Assembly: GCA_024741835.1 (NCBI GenBank)
Contig: JAENRP010000184.1
Span: 20,765-84,764, forward strand
Direction: 5' to 3'
DNA: 64,000 nucleotides
Source: Diplocarpon mali
Lineage: Eukaryota > Ascomycota > Leotiomycetes > Helotiales > Drepanopezizaceae
The translations under genes were made by a program, and so were the position numbers. A model generated the notes under the pieces. It searched no databases. It had not been told where the DNA came from and saw only the letters and a list, made by a program, of their open reading frames with translations. Of this stretch, positions 30,784 through 43,494 are shown piece by piece; position 1 is the stretch's first letter, and the number at the start of each line of letters is the position of its first letter.

Positions 30784-33700
30784 ATACAATTCGACTACCT
30801 ACTACTCTTTGCTATTGGAATATCAATGTGTAGTTTTAAATCAATGGTATCTGCCAGGGGTGCTGGCGGGGAGGGAGGGAGGGAGAGGGGTGGCAAGGAG
30901 TATTGCAAAACTGGCGCGAGTCAGGCTATTTTGGCGAAATAATTACAAACGTCGAAATTTTTTAATGTGAAATTCGTCTGTTCAATATATTTATGAATCC
31001 GGTGGTTATGAGTTACCAAGAGAACCCTGAAGAAGCCCATGGGATCTATTTCCGTTGCCAGTCACTTGAGCGTAGAGGAGCCATTTCCCTTAAAGCTCTC
31101 TTCAAGTAGCGACCTGTAATCCCGTTCTGAATAGCTGGTGTCTAATCACTTTATTTATTTCTAGCATCCATGAGAGCATATTTGGAGTGCCAATTATGCG
31201 TCGGAAGATAAGTACGGTGTGTATGCACGCTGACTTCTCAATGAATTTTCTCAAAAGCAACCCTATAGGCCCTTGAAGTATATCATAAGGAAATGCAACA
31301 GAGAGTGAATGATTTGCCATTGTACAACTGTAAGGGTACGTTTATAGCGAATTTAGAGAATTGCAGTGTATTCCAAGAAGTCACTGCCATGCGTCCGACA
31401 TCTCTAGTCACTTGCAAACTGGCAACTTTCCAACTTTTGTTACTGTATACCCATTGTATGAAAAAATCCAAGGTAGAAAACTTATCTTCTGGCAGATATT
31501 TCGAGTTCTTAGTCATCCCTTAATTGAAATGTTTGCCGAAAAAGATGATGTGGTTGTGAAATCCAATTAACCTGGTTCCTAAATGACATATTTCCGTCAT
31601 TGACGTATAACTCTAAAATTTCTGATTCCAGGTCATTATAATTCATGAGTTACTACTTATATCTGATTTCCATGCGCCATGATACCTGTAATTCGCAAAT
31701 CCACTTCACGAAAGAAGCTAGTCAGATGTTATTTTCTAATGTTATGAGTCTATAACTGATGAATCTGCTAGAGGTCGAATATTGAATTGCCACCTCATCT
31801 CAATCTTATACCCTACCAGCACGTGTATTTCAACAAACTGGGACCCTAGTTAGGCTGTCCCAAGAGTAATACCAGTAGCTGACGACTTAGGTCATCAAAT
31901 AAGAGATACTTTGGAAATATTCGTTTATAGTTTTCGAGCATGATGGGGCTTGAATGTGTATATATACATCTAGATTCATTGAAAAAGGTCGACAAGAACC
32001 AAGCTCATGAACACCCATAGTTCGATACCGTATACTAAAAATTAATTATTGAAAGATATTCATGTTAGAGATGCGGAATCGCTCAGTATACCCGACTCAA
32101 GAACATGCATAATTTCCAAGTGAAAAGGTGAGGCTATAAGTAAACAGCCCAGCAGACATAAACGTTCAACTTTTTGAAAAGCATCTTCAAATATTCTCTT
32201 ATGAAACTACAGTCTTCTTGTTAAAGGTTCTTTTATTTAATTTTTGCGTATTATCGTAGACGTATGCTATGTGTCAGAAGAATTGCCGCATTTAGGACCT
32301 GTCAAGCCAAGTAAATAAAGCTATCATATAAGCGAGAATACGTGTTACAAGCCAAATAGAAATCTATAGGAAACAGATGCTATTGCTAATAGCTGAGTAG
32401 TCTATTCTTACATGGACCTACAACGGTTTTGATAGGGAGGGTAAGAAGATTCGAGAGTCTGCACACAGGAGTGGTGATCTTCAACAACTCCGCAGGAGTC
32501 CCAATCTAGAGGATATCGACACTCTGCAGAGCTTGCGCCTAAAATCAAAACACGATAAACTCAAATGTTCCTGCTAGCGGAAACTGATTAAGAGACTCAA
32601 GTGACATATATTCTTGCATCGCAAAGTGCTTTGTGGCCACGCGTTTGTGAGCTAGGCACCTGCCTAGTTTGGCAGTGGTTGGCACTAGCGCGTGTATGGC
32701 CTGTTTTCTCTGACCGCATTGAAAAAGCGAAAATTCGTTGTTGAAACAAATTTTAAACTTTCTTTAATTCCCATTTTTATATTCTCAGTCCTGAAGTATC
32801 ACTACCATCAGTATCATCTTGCTACTTCCACTTCTGCCGTCTCGCACGACTCCTTTAACATCTTGACTATCCGCAGTCTACCCACTTCATTTCTCTTATC
32901 AAAAACCATCAGAGAACAGCCAATTCCTTAATTGATGCGTCAATACGCCACTGGACTCGTTTATGCTCTCTCTTCTCACTCCCATAAGGATTTCCTCGTC
33001 GCGAGACATGTATTTGCCCCCATACCCTGCTCCTGCACGGAATTGCTTCTAATTTTTTCTTTATTTTCAAATAAAATGAGCTGAAGAGTCTGGTTTCCGT
33101 AGAAAACATTCTACATCGCGAAAGAGATAATATCTCCACCTCAAATGATCTGTTACACCATATTCACCATCCTCTTCCTGCAAGGACGACTTGGAGATAT
33201 TGAGGCAGACTTACTCTATGGCGAATCCTAGTGCTAATATGGCCTAGTCGGTGTCTTCTTGAAGATTACCGTTGTTTTTGATCTCTCTCCGTACTCTTGC
33301 TGGCCAAGGTAACTCTCAGACATTGCCTTGCCATAAAAATATCTTTTACCCCAATATCACCAGTATCACAGTCATCTCGAAATTGAACTTCAAAGAATGA
33401 ATCTAGCGGATATATTATTGTTGAGCAACATGCACAGAGCTCGATCTTGATAATCACCAGGCTGTTTTCGCATCGCAACTTCCCAAGATAGTACTAGCTT
33501 TTCATTGATGAATCGTCGAAAAGTTGCACATGAGAGCCTCTGGACCTGAGATATCAATTAAAAAGGGTATTTGGCGCCTCTTGATTTCAAGTCGGCCGAA
33601 TATCTTGTTTTTGGCTAGACCTCTGACGCCATTAATCCTGAGCCAAACACTAATGATCTGTTCGCTTCGAATGTGGAGTTAAGCAGTGCGGGATTTGATG

Positions 33701-35536
33701 TCTGATTCAAGAAATTCCCGGAGACCCGAGATTCGAGATTAAGGTGGTATCAAGCTTACAACATTTGAGATTAGTATTTTTGCGGTTGTTTGATTTATGG
33801 GCTTACTATACGTGTTATCCTACAATCGCAATCCTTCTAGCCATTGGCGCTAACTCTCCCTGCACCTGCAACACGATTTACTGCAATTGACACAGACGAC
33901 CGGCCAAATTTACGTATCATTACTTCAGTCCAGGTCAGCACATACTGACACTAGACGGTCGAGTTGGATTAGGAGAGGCCCAAATACACACGACAAGCGA
34001 GGCTTGGCACAGGTCCTCGAGACGGGAAGGATTGTCTATATATGATCTTGAGTACAGGCTCTCACACCCCATATTTTCAACACAAGGCACTCAGACCAAT
34101 TTCCATATAGGTAAAGAGATGCCCGTTAGCCATGTGAGGCCCCTACCACCTCCTCGTCTTACGAGGTCACGTCCGGCATCTCATTTCTGGATAGTGCGTC
34201 TTTACTAATCGACCATTCCTTCCGAAGCTTCATCAATCAAGCATATCCATTTGAAGGTCTTTATTTTTGCGGAAATGTTTCATCAGTAAGCCTTAATCAT
34301 ATTTCATTGACACCCACAATATGAAATGATGAATATCAAACCATATCCTCTGTTCTATGCTCCAAGGAGTACATGAGAAGTCTACAGATCCCATTAACCT
34401 GATCAAAGCACCATTATCCGGCATTTCATTACTTACTTAGTGGAAAAGTAAGCTGACTAATGTTCAGATCACAATATTTCAGACAGTGGGAAGTCTTTTG
34501 ACTTTTCAAACATGTGTGACTTGCCAAATTACATCGGATCCACAAGAATATCGGCATGGATTTGAGAAAAATAGACTGACCGCCGAGATTTGTAATTTCT
34601 TAAGGTGCTGAAACATCCATTTAAAGTGATTCTGGCTTCCTAGGAGTGCATGAGGCAGCATCTACACCTCTAACTCTTAGTACGGCATCATTTGTGAAAT
34701 ATAATTTGCTCAACTTCGAGGACTTTGAATATGAGCATTTAACAGAAACAGAAACACCAGAACTCTTGCAATCACTGTGATGGCCAGTTTACAAGCTGTG
34801 AGTTTTGCCTTTCCTTCCTCTTGTCGCTGCTCGATATGATGATCCACAAAATTTATTGTCACCTCGATATTTAACTAATTACATGCGACAACAGCCAGAA
34901 TCTGAACTCAGCGATTTAATTTCATAGCCCTGTACATCATTTGAAGACTCACTTGCTAATATTAAGATTCAGATTGGCATTAATAATCAATACCTTTGAG
35001 TAAAATTGAGTGAATAAATTAGTTTCACTCCAGTCTCAACCCCTTTTGCTTATTGAAAATTTGTTTCTTTTCAGTACTGGATCTGTAGATACGGATCGTT
35101 GCATAGGAGGTATTTCAATTAACTCCTTCAGCAATGATCATGTCTTGAATGTAGCAGGCCGTCTTTCAACATAAGTGTAGGATAGCTCCGAGGAAAAATT
35201 GCACATTTTTCTACTCGCGGTAAGCAATTTCTGTTTATCTATCTATATCACCCAGTATTCAAATGCCCTTATATGAGCAGAATATGTAAGTCACCCAATA
35301 CTACACATGTTGAGTGGGCAAATAAATGATCAGTTCCGAGCAAGACCTGTTCCTAACATCAGCAAAGTTTCAGTCTTTCGGAGATTCTTCGTTAACAATA
35401 ATGCCGCATCGGTGCTCTCCTTCCATGATTTACATGATCTCAAAATTTAATTTCGGGCGGTTCTGACTCCCATAATGTTTTCGCATCTTCTCCATTCCTT
35501 TGATGAAATATTATAGAGACCAGAAGCGAGAAGGTC
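30784..35536. other. Gene-poor AT-rich tract, about 4.7 kb
   Basis: No gene, RNA gene or known element recognised on either strand. The only notable local feature is a G-rich run at 30857-30890 (see findings). Short open frames around 31100-31570 and 32690-33480 lack domains, and their opposite-strand overlaps suggest chance. Confidence 0.45.
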
Positions 35537-35690
35537 TCGTGATAAAATATTATATTATCGGCGTAGGGCTAAGGGGAAGGATAAATAGGATACTTATATA
35601 TACTTAAAGATAACGCGCAACGTTATAGTATACGAATATACCTCTAACTTAGGAATTGTTCCTAATACCTCGTTAAGGATAGCCCGATTG
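35537..35690. repeat. Possible solo LTR or LTR remnant
   Basis: A patch of RIP-like AT-rich sequence with a GGCGTAGGGCTAAGGGGAAG core, a TATATATACTT run, and AGGAATTGTTCCTAATACCT near its right end, different in texture from its flanks. It starts near TGATAAAATATTATATTATC and may end near CTCGTTAA. No target duplication was found, so the assignment is weak. Confidence 0.35.
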
Positions 35691-37451
35691 TGGTGCTTCC
35701 CTCTCTTGTTTTTAGGTCTTCTCTAAGGCCTACTCTTGTGTGTTTTCCCCTCAGTTCTTTAATATTGAGCTGTTTCCATTTGAGCCTGCACTGCAGAAAT
35801 GAAAATTATCATTTAACGATTCTGATCAAAACTCTTTTCCATCGCAGTCCTACATGACTTCATGCAAATACCTAGGCTAATCGCCTCGCCACTGGGAATC
35901 TTTCGCACCCGGCTTCAAAAATGTTGATCTCCAAGTAAGTCCGGTTTCTAAATCAAATCATGAAGTGATGTGGCATAATAACAGAGCCTCATGAAGGAAA
36001 TATCGACATTGCATGATGCGGATACAATTCCAAGATTCAGCTTCAGTGTTTTCCCCTCTTCCACAGGTGCTGTCAGGCTGTACCAAAGCTGAATTTGATA
36101 TCAGAGGGCTATCAGAGTTGGGCTCAAGGACGTGGAGAGTGGTAAGAATTCCATTTTTTGGTGTCTGTTTTTCACTTTATTGCATGATTACCTAATTGGT
36201 CTATTTGATACTGTACGCAGGTACAGATGAAGACACGATTTGACGATTCTGAGCAAGATAATTCTCTAATATGCGATACTCAGAGCAAAAGAGAGCTCCA
36301 CGCTAAAAATCGCATAGAATTACACTTGCCGGCGGAGAAGAAAGCATAGTTTCCCATCGGTGTCATCTGCCTTGACTGAGTGAGCTGACCGTCTCGTCTG
36401 ATACTTCAAGAATTCACGATGAAGACATGATTTCCGACCTTCTGTGTACGCCACTCCGCCTTGCCCTGTGCTCAGGCAACACTGGATAGAACAGGCATTT
36501 CATGGCTTCAAGCACCAAAAAATAAATTCATAAGGGGTAAGCCTCATGTTGCTCGCTTTTAATTAACTCCTACTTCTCTCTCCTATGTTACACCGAGAAA
36601 GACTAGTATGAAGATTCTTAGAGTATATGCCTGGTTGGAGTTGTTGAAATTAAATGTAGTCTTAAGATATTGAACGAGGGATCATGGGGAAAAGGAGTGG
36701 TAGATGGAAGAAGCTTGAATAAGCAGGGAAGGGGGTTGGAAGCGATGAAAGAATGAAGATTCGATATCAAATGAGAACCGAGATATCAGAAATGATTAAC
36801 CCCGGCAGCGATTTCAAAATCGTAAATGTAAAACTAGTATTAACCTCTGGTAAAAGAAAAATGAAAATGGAAGAAGGGGGTAAGCAGGAGGAATAGACAA
36901 AAAGAAAAAATTCAAAAAGGAGGGGCAAGCAAGGGTTATCACGAGCTTTGCTAGAGTATAAGAAACGAAGTCAATCAATATATGCAGTCTATGAATTCAT
37001 GAAGAGTATATATTAATATACTGGACATTCAGCGATAAGCTTCGGACTTATATACTAGACGGTAATGATGCAGACTGCATACAGAACTACCGCAAAGCCT
37101 AGGAGCCGGCTTCAGTACTGGGATGATCACTAGACAAAATATATAGTCTGTTGAGAGATACAAGCAGCGAATAGCTAACCCCTTCCCCACTACAGAACTA
37201 GTTCCAGTTCCAACGTATAGTCTGTCTTCAAGAGTGCATCAAGGTCATCGCGAGCGAGTACTGCAGAGTTGGAGCCCAATGACATACAGACAGGATGGTG
37301 ACGAACGACTAGGTCAACGACGTTCCATTTCGTATGATACAATTCCCTTTTCTTCCCCCCCCCCTCCCCTCCTCCCCACCCTGAAAGTTACCTTTCACTT
37401 GTCATTCACCAAGCCCAACATCAATTGCATCCAATATGAATTAACAACCAT
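35691..37451. other. Intergenic region left of ATP18
   Basis: No gene recognised. A C-rich run lies at 37346-37380. The right end holds the 3' untranslated region of ATP18. Confidence 0.4.
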
Positions 37452-37953
37452 CTAATGCTTCTCGGCCTTTCCAGCGTTCGGGTTGCGGGGATCGTTCTTG
37501 AACTCGGCGCCTGTGCACATTATATCAGCCCCTACCTCTCTCCGACTAAGAACGAATCAACCGAGGTGGCGTAGGGCTTGAAGGTAGATAGGGAACTACA
37601 CACTGTTCATCATAGCGTTTTGAGCGGCGTTGACGCCGTAGAGAATGATCAGACCTGGGTCCTTGTGTTAGCACAATTCTCGGCTGCTTCTGCACCTCGC
37701 ATGTTCCACCTCCTCAAATGCCAGTTCCAGCCCGAGAATCTTTCCGGTCCACCCATACCCATGTCCGAGCCCAGTATTACAGCCATAGTGTGCGATCTGA
37801 GAAAGAAGAAGGCGGAGTAAGCATACCGGCAGCGTAAAACGGCGCCATAGGCCTCGCTACAATCGCATTAGTAGCCACAGCATCAATCGAGCCAGATCAC
37901 AAAGTGCACATACCGACAGGCGCGGGGAACTTCTTTCCAAGGAGTGATGGCAT
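37452..37953 (-). CDS. ATP18: ATP synthase subunit J (ATP18), 4 tiny exons, 59 aa
   Basis: Small inner-membrane subunit of the mitochondrial F1Fo ATP synthase. Exons on the minus strand are 37953-37914 (40 nt), 37856-37827 (30 nt), 37654-37604 (51 nt) and 37510-37452 (59 nt), with GT-AG introns of 57, 172 and 93 nt. The product begins MPSLLGKKFPAPVARPMAPF, continues YAAGLIILYGVNAAQNAMMN (one membrane helix), then SAEFKNDPRNPNAGKAEKH. This matches the family along its whole length, and 59 aa is the length of the yeast protein. No exon alone would be found by an ORF search; the splice phases fit exactly. It is divergent from the NIPSNAP gene, 548 bp away. Confidence 0.95.
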
Positions 37954-38501
37954 CTTGTATAGTCGTGTGTGATGAGAGGGAGATGCGGATGGTATAGGAA
38001 CAGCGATGAGGTGTGAGGATTGAGGTTTGCTAATTACTCATCCGCAGAGCCGCATTGCCGAGCTAAACCCGGGTAGGCTTGAGTGTCACATGACTGGCGA
38101 CAGAAAGGGGAGAGCGCAGCTGCTAGGCCCTGTGCTCACCCCTGTAAGAAGTACAGACTGCGGGGAAGCTGCACCTTTGTGTACAACCGCCATTCGAAGG
38201 CCACGGTTTGGCTTGTACTCGACTGCTACTTTACCCTTCCTCAGCTTGCTCTTTACTTTACGCCAATTGTTACAAGTTTCGAGTTGATATTGAGTGAAAT
38301 TGAAGATCTACTTCGCATTTGACAAGTCGATCGTCGCATATCCCAGACCGCAATCTATCTACTCGGTACGTCAACACAGTAATACACTTGCGAAGTTCCC
38401 AGAGCTCGAGGTCAGTCTTCGCCAACCAACGACACGACACAACTCCAACTCAACGAGTGAGATATCTTCCCAAGATCATCAGCACCCAAAAGATCATCGA
38501 A
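37954..38501. promoter_or_regulatory. Divergent promoter region between ATP18 and the NIPSNAP gene
   Basis: A 548-bp gap between start codons facing apart; both genes encode mitochondrial proteins. The ATG at 38319 is in frame with the NIPSNAP protein, but the intervening residues (ending IISTQKIIE) look like leader, so I take 38502 as the start. Confidence 0.5.
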
Positions 38502-39674
38502 ATGTTCGCTCGCCGCCTTTCAAAGGCTGCGCTTACACCGAGCACCTTTGTCCGGCCATTCAGCTGCAGCACGCCCCTCGCCCGCACGCCAGCGCTTTCA
38601 GACATCAACTCTGAAGGTGCGGCCTCATTCGAAAGCAAGCAGAGAAAGTTTCGCGAGCGCCTGGCAGAGGCGAGCAAGAAGGCGTCCAGCGGTCAGTCTG
38701 CCTCTCCCTCTCGTTACAGAATCCCAGTGCCTGATTCCTTCCCCTCGCACCCGCGCCACCCTTTTTCTTCCGGCACAGGATTGAGCAGTACGGTTCAAGG
38801 CCAAGAGAGCTCACAAACAGGTTCAGCTGTGCTTGAAGACGACACAGCGAAGAAGGGGAAGCTGAGCAGTCTGATTTATGGCACGAAGGAGGGGCGGGAG
38901 ATGGATCTCGACATTGAAAAATCGTTTAGTCAGGTGTTGGCGAGGGGGAAATACGTGCATTCGATTGTATTCCATCAGGTGAAGCCGGATAAGGTGGATG
39001 AGTATACCGAGTTGGTTGGCAGCTGGTACCCGAAGATGGCAAGGATGGAGGAGAACAACGTGCATCTGGTTGGTAGCTGGAGGACGGAGGTGGGGGATTG
39101 CGATACTTTTGGTAGGCCTCCTTTTCAATCCGTATTTTTCTATTGATTTTAATCGAGTACGCATGCTGAAATTTGCTAACCCGCGGCAGTCCACATCTGG
39201 GAATACCAACGCTACCACGGCTACCACGACTCTCTCCACTCGATTGCCAGTCAGCCGGACTTTCCAGCATTCGACAAAAAGCTCAAGTCCCTCATAACAA
39301 GTAAACGAACCTCCCTCATGCAAGAATTCTCTTTCTGGCCCACCACCCCGCCCCGTGAACTCGGCGGCGTCTTTGAGCTGCGCTCTTACACCCTACACCC
39401 TGGTAATCTCCTCGAGTGGGAGACGCACTGGCGGCGCGGGCTCAAAGCACGGAAAGAAGTGATGGAAGGTGTGGGCGCTTGGTTCGTGCAAATTGGGGAG
39501 CTGAATACGGTGCATCACCTGTGGCAGTTTGCGGATCTGGAGGAGCGAAAGGTGAGGAGAGAGCAGAGCTGGAGTGTAGAGGGCTGGGGTGATACAGTGC
39601 ATAAAACTGTACCCTTGATTCAGAGTATGCAGAGCCGCATCTTGATTCCAATGCCATGGAGTCCTGTTGCTTGA
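38502..39674 (+). CDS. NIPSNAP-family mitochondrial protein, 2 or 3 exons
   Basis: The start at 38502 gives a mitochondrial presequence (MFARRLSKAALTPSTFVRPF). The certain intron is 39112-39189 (GT-AG, with GCTAACC branch), joining GDCDTF to VHIWEYQRYHGY. Conserved parts are SSLIYGTKEGREMDLDIEKS, YVHSIVFHQVKPDKVDEYTE, VHLVGSWRTEVGDCD, TSLMQEFSFWPTTPPRELGG, VFELRSYTLHPGNLLEWETH, GAWFVQIGELNTVHHLWQFA and ILIPMPWSP: two NIPSNAP ferredoxin-like domains. A second intron, 38692-38820, is likely: it keeps phase and removes a 43-residue stretch that reads like non-coding sequence. Without it the protein is 364 aa, with it 321 aa. NIPSNAP proteins are mitochondrial matrix proteins; mammalian ones signal mitophagy, while the fungal role is unclear. 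Confidence 0.93.
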
Positions 39675-41594
39675 GCAGCCACTCCAGGGTAAGACCTCGA
39701 AACAGGGAGTGAGATGAAGCCTATAGCAAGTAGTAAGATGGGACAATCAGAAAAGGCTATATAGGATGAGATCGGACGGATTGATTGAAATGAGGCGCAA
39801 GTTGGCGTGGAAGGCTTGCACGGATCTGAGGAACAAGTTGAGGCATCATGTACGCAATACCAATGCGCGACGTCAGCAACAGACTACACAGATCTCTCCT
39901 CGCAGGAAAGATAACGCTGACTGGCTATTTAATTTTACGGTGTTGCAGTGAGTAACTGGGCAGAATCTGTCTCCATCGCCTACCTTTCTATTTTTTTTCA
40001 CAGAGAGTAGGAAGCAAGAACTGTGATGGGAGAAAATTAAGCTCATTCAGGGCTGGTCTGTCCGTCTTTGAATTTTTCCTCCATTCCTCACTTATCTCGG
40101 TATGAAAATATATATAGCAGTGAAGTGGTCAGCCCAGTGAAAAGCAAACGTAGAATCTGTCCACATTTCTACTTCTGGAAGCACTGCCTGAGAACGGTGG
40201 TGTAGGGGCTGCTTATTCCACGTTTGCAGTGAACAGCTCGAAACTGGAGGAGAATCAGGGAAGCTTTCTTTTCTCTTCTTTGCCATTGCCCAAATATCAC
40301 AAACCTGGATGCGCTGCGGGCTATCAGCCTTGTTCACATTCTAGATAACAAGCAGTAATGAAATGAGAGATACTACTGGAGAAACAAGACTAGATCGAGA
40401 GCCAGAGAGACGCGGATTTGCTACATAGATATGACCGACGAGTGGGATTCACGTATTCTTATTAATTTGTTGACCGGGAACTGTAGTTGAGGCTTGATGG
40501 TGTATTAATGCTAGCGGCGTGTCCTCCCCCTGACTACCATTTCTGCATTGCTCCGTACCTGCGCTAACTCCAAGACAAAAGAAGCCTGGCAGATGGGCTG
40601 AACAGAAAGGCTAGGACCTGGAGCTATCAATCATCGGCAGTAAAGCCCGCCGAGATTCATGTGCTCGCTAAGAAGGTGCTAGCAAGGGATATGGGACAAG
40701 ATAAACAAAGCGGTAAACAGGCAAGCGAGATGAGGCATACCGTACCTCGAAGCGAGGAGGAAAACAAAACAGTCCGAAAGTCCGAATCGACCGCGGAGCT
40801 CTGGCACCGCGGCGAGGTATCTTTGTGACGATTGCCGTTATCAGTCCTGATATACTATTAGGAGGGCCATCATCTCCATGCTGGCTCCTAGGAGCCGGAA
40901 TCCCTGGCGTAGAGCTGAACATGTTGGCCAAGCTTCTATATAGCACCGGGGAATGATACTCCATTAGAGAAGACGGCAGGCTGGAAAGCAAATTGCATGG
41001 GCAGCTATATGAATGGCGGGAGGGAAGAAAATTATTCTGGCTGACGGCAGCTTGGACTCGTCAGGAAGATATCTCTATGTCCTGAACAAGGTATCTCAGG
41101 AGTCTCTTCTCAAAATATAGCATAAGCAACATATCAAGCGTCCACGGCAGGTAAATGAAAGAGAATACAAGGTTTACGTCAATAAGGTAATGAGACGTTG
41201 CGCGGCTAGCTGCCGATCGCAGAAGGACTCGCGGAGTAGAACGCGGAGTAATATATCATCCATAGCCTCAGCAAAAAGGCCAGTGAAAGACGAAATCGGT
41301 TGGTTTCTGGGGAGAGACTGCGACATGGCTCAAAAAAAGGTGCGTTTATCTTGAGCTGGATGGAAAGAGAGGGGCGAGAGAAAGTGTGCGTTCTAAGCAG
41401 GGTATCACGCCCAGGGAGAGAAAGAAAAAAACTTGATGCTAAAGATCCACTTTCAGAACGCCTAAACCAGGAATCTAATACCCTGTTCCAAGGAGTTCAC
41501 TACCATGCATGACTGCTCTCTCGAATCACAGTCCAATAAATTGCATGGCTTCCATCTTGTGAAGGATACATACACGAGACTCTTCTCCATCCAC
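39675..41594. other. Intergenic region, about 1.9 kb
   Basis: No gene recognised. Open frames at 40092-40337 (-) and 40668-40991 (-) have no domain, no signal and no splice partner. The edges hold the 3' untranslated regions of the NIPSNAP and RAV2 genes, which converge. Confidence 0.4.
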
Positions 41595-42690
41595 TCAATC
41601 CTCAATCCCCTCCCCCATCACAGCCCCAAGCCCCAACCTCGCACTTCCCACACCCCGTTCCAACGCTCCAAGTTTCGCTCCCAAGCTCAACAAACTTGGA
41701 TCACTGCTGCTCTCCACAACTACCTTCTCCTTCACGCGCACCTCCTCACCCTTCCACATGTACACGCCCTCCATCTCATCATGTTCCAGGCGTCTCTGCG
41801 CCCCAATCGCATGTGCAAATCTGGATCCGAGATGCGAGGCCGCGGCCGCGGGTTCGAGGACGCGGAGCGTGAGCAGCAGGGAACTGGAGCAGGGGGTGAG
41901 CGTCAGGGAAAGGTTTGCTGGGAGAGGGGGCAGGAAATGCAGAGGCGAGGTTGGAGTGTGTGACCAGTCTAATCCTCCCACGCCACCACTTCCATGCGAA
42001 GATGTAGGTATGACGGTACCAACCCCCGGTTCGGGGATTGCCAGAGACGCAGCGGGTGAGAGGATTGCGAGCGCTTCCCGGATTATGGATTGCAAGAGAC
42101 GTAATTGCGCAGAGATGAAGGGGGCAGAGTGGCGATCGCCTGTCCACCGCGTGATATCGATGCAGTCTAGAGACTGGTTGAGGAGACCACGGAGGTGGGA
42201 AAGGGTTGGTAGCGGGAGGGGATTTGTAGGTTCAAGAGAGAGGTATAGAGGGGGCAGGGTTTTGAGGCGGAGGGACAAGGTCTGATGCGTGTTCCTATTA
42301 GCCAGCGTCTAATGTACGGAAGAAAGAGAGACCTTGAGTAAAATGACAGATTCTCAAAGGAAATTTGAGGACAGAAACTAAGAAGCATACCCCCCTAACG
42401 ACCCCATCCCCAACCCGTGTAACATGCCCCTTCACATTCTCACTCCGGGGGCTACTCATAACAAGAGTAGAGCCTGGCTCGATCGGCGCGAGCAAAGCAT
42501 AGCATTCTTCGAGACCGCTTTTCAGAGCAACAAGCGTTTCTTGTAACGAGTCAAGGAGCCAGGAAAGTTCGCGGGCCTGGTGGTGTTAAAGGTAAGACTC
42601 TGGAGCGGGGCAGGGGAACAGTACAGTAGAGGCATCTTCCTCAGTCTTTAATTCTGCCGGTGGGAGGTAAGGCCAGACTGCTGTAGACAT
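41595..42690 (-). CDS. RAV2: RAVE complex subunit 2 / Rogdi family, 3 exons, 312 aa
   Basis: Rav2/Rogdi is a subunit of the RAVE complex, which assembles the V1 and Vo sectors of the vacuolar H+-ATPase. Exons on the minus strand are 42690-42625, 42576-42391 and 42281-41595; the GT-AG introns are 48 and 109 nt, both phase 0. It starts MSTAVWPYLPPAELKTEEDA and continues ARELSWLLDSLQETLVALKS, GLEECYALLAPIEPGSTLVM, SSPRSENVKGHVTRVG, LSLRLKTLPPLYLSLEP, LRGLLNQSLDCIDITRW, TGDRHSAPFISAQLRLLQSI, then PPLPANLSLTLTPCSSSLLL and TLRVLEP. These are the fungal Rogdi blocks in order. The C-terminus (VYMWKGEEVRVKEKVVVESS) is complete. It is divergent from POP7 with only 204 bp between starts. Confidence 0.93.
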
Positions 42691-42894
42691 TTTCTCGGAG
42701 GTCTGTTCGTGATGAGGCAAGCATAGAGGTGGGATAAAGCTCAAGCTCAGATTCTGCCGCGATTCACCGCTGGAATTTTGGAGCTCCCGCCCCAACTCCC
42801 ACGCCCGCCTGTCCGTGACATAGATATGCTCTGCTTCCAACCTCCTTTGCCCAATCAAGCAGGATCCAGATATTTCAGACTATTGAGTCAAAAA
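42691..42894. promoter_or_regulatory. Compact bidirectional promoter, RAV2 / POP7
   Basis: 204 bp between two start codons facing apart; it must contain both promoters and leaders. No specific site recognised. The open frame that reads upstream from POP7 through this gap is probably leader. Confidence 0.6.
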
Positions 42895-43494
42895 ATGGCG
42901 AAAGAGAGGCCCTCCTTCCCTCCAGCTCACATACCCAAACTCGCGAGACTACCTCCAAGTAGTTCTCNCCCCCTTTATTTCCGAACTTCTGGTAACATTT
43001 ACATAGACCAGAAGATTCAAAAACGGCCCCTTCTCCACGCCCCCGTAGCTTCCACGAAAAACTCCTCTGCTACTCAGAAGATAGTCTATGTCTCAGCCAG
43101 AACGCCCTTCATAAGCACTGTCAAGCGAGTCCGCGCATACTTGGAGGAGATTGAGAAGCGAGCTGCAGGGTCTTTGAGCATGAGAGGGGGTGAGAGGGGG
43201 CTGCTGAGAGCTATCGAGGCGGGAGTTTCTGGTAAAAGTGGGAGTAATTGTGGTGCGGGCAATGCCAGACGAGAGGAAGTACTGATTAAAGGCACGGGCA
43301 AGGCGATTGAAAAGGTCTTAAGGATGGCAGCGTGGTGGATGTCGCAGAATGATGTCATGGTGGTAGTGCGGACGGGAAGTGTGGGCACTGTGGATGATAT
43401 TGTCGCTAGGGAGGTAGGTGAGGAGGACGAAGAAGAAGAGATCAGTCGAGTGAGGAGAGTTAGTTGCTTGGAGGTTGGAATCAGCCTGAAGTGA
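42895..43494 (+). CDS. POP7: RNase P/MRP subunit POP7 (Rpp20, Alba fold), 199 aa
   Basis: Protein subunit of nuclear RNase P and RNase MRP, which process tRNA 5' ends and rRNA; it acts with POP6 on the RNA P3 arm. Single exon. The N-terminal 65 residues are basic and proline-rich (KERPSFPPAHIPKLARLPP). The Alba-like core follows: IVYVSARTPFISTVKRVRAY, LEEIEKRA, EVLIKGTGKAIEKVLRMAAW, VMVVVRTGSVGTVDDIV, then an acidic tail (GEEDEEEEISRV). The loop between the first helix and the GTGKAIEKV block is longer than in yeast and is G and R rich. One undetermined base at 42968 leaves one codon of the N-terminal region unknown. It is divergent from RAV2. Confidence 0.92.
   Translation: MAKERPSFPPAHIPKLARLPPSSSXPLYFRTSGNIYIDQKIQKRPLLHAPVASTKNSSATQKIVYVSARTPFISTVKRVRAYLEEIEKRAAGSLSMRGGERGLLRAIEAGVSGKSGSNCGAGNARREEVLIKGTGKAIEKVLRMAAWWMSQNDVMVVVRTGSVGTVDDIVAREVGEEDEEEEISRVRRVSCLEVGISLK

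Noticed and set aside
31102..33478. Short open frames in the AT-rich tract
   Set aside because: 60-79 codons, overlapping antisense frames, no leader, no cysteine pattern and no domain.
40668..40991. 107-codon open frame on the minus strand
   Set aside because: No recognisable motif and no supporting context; lies between convergent genes. Kept out of the gene list for lack of evidence.
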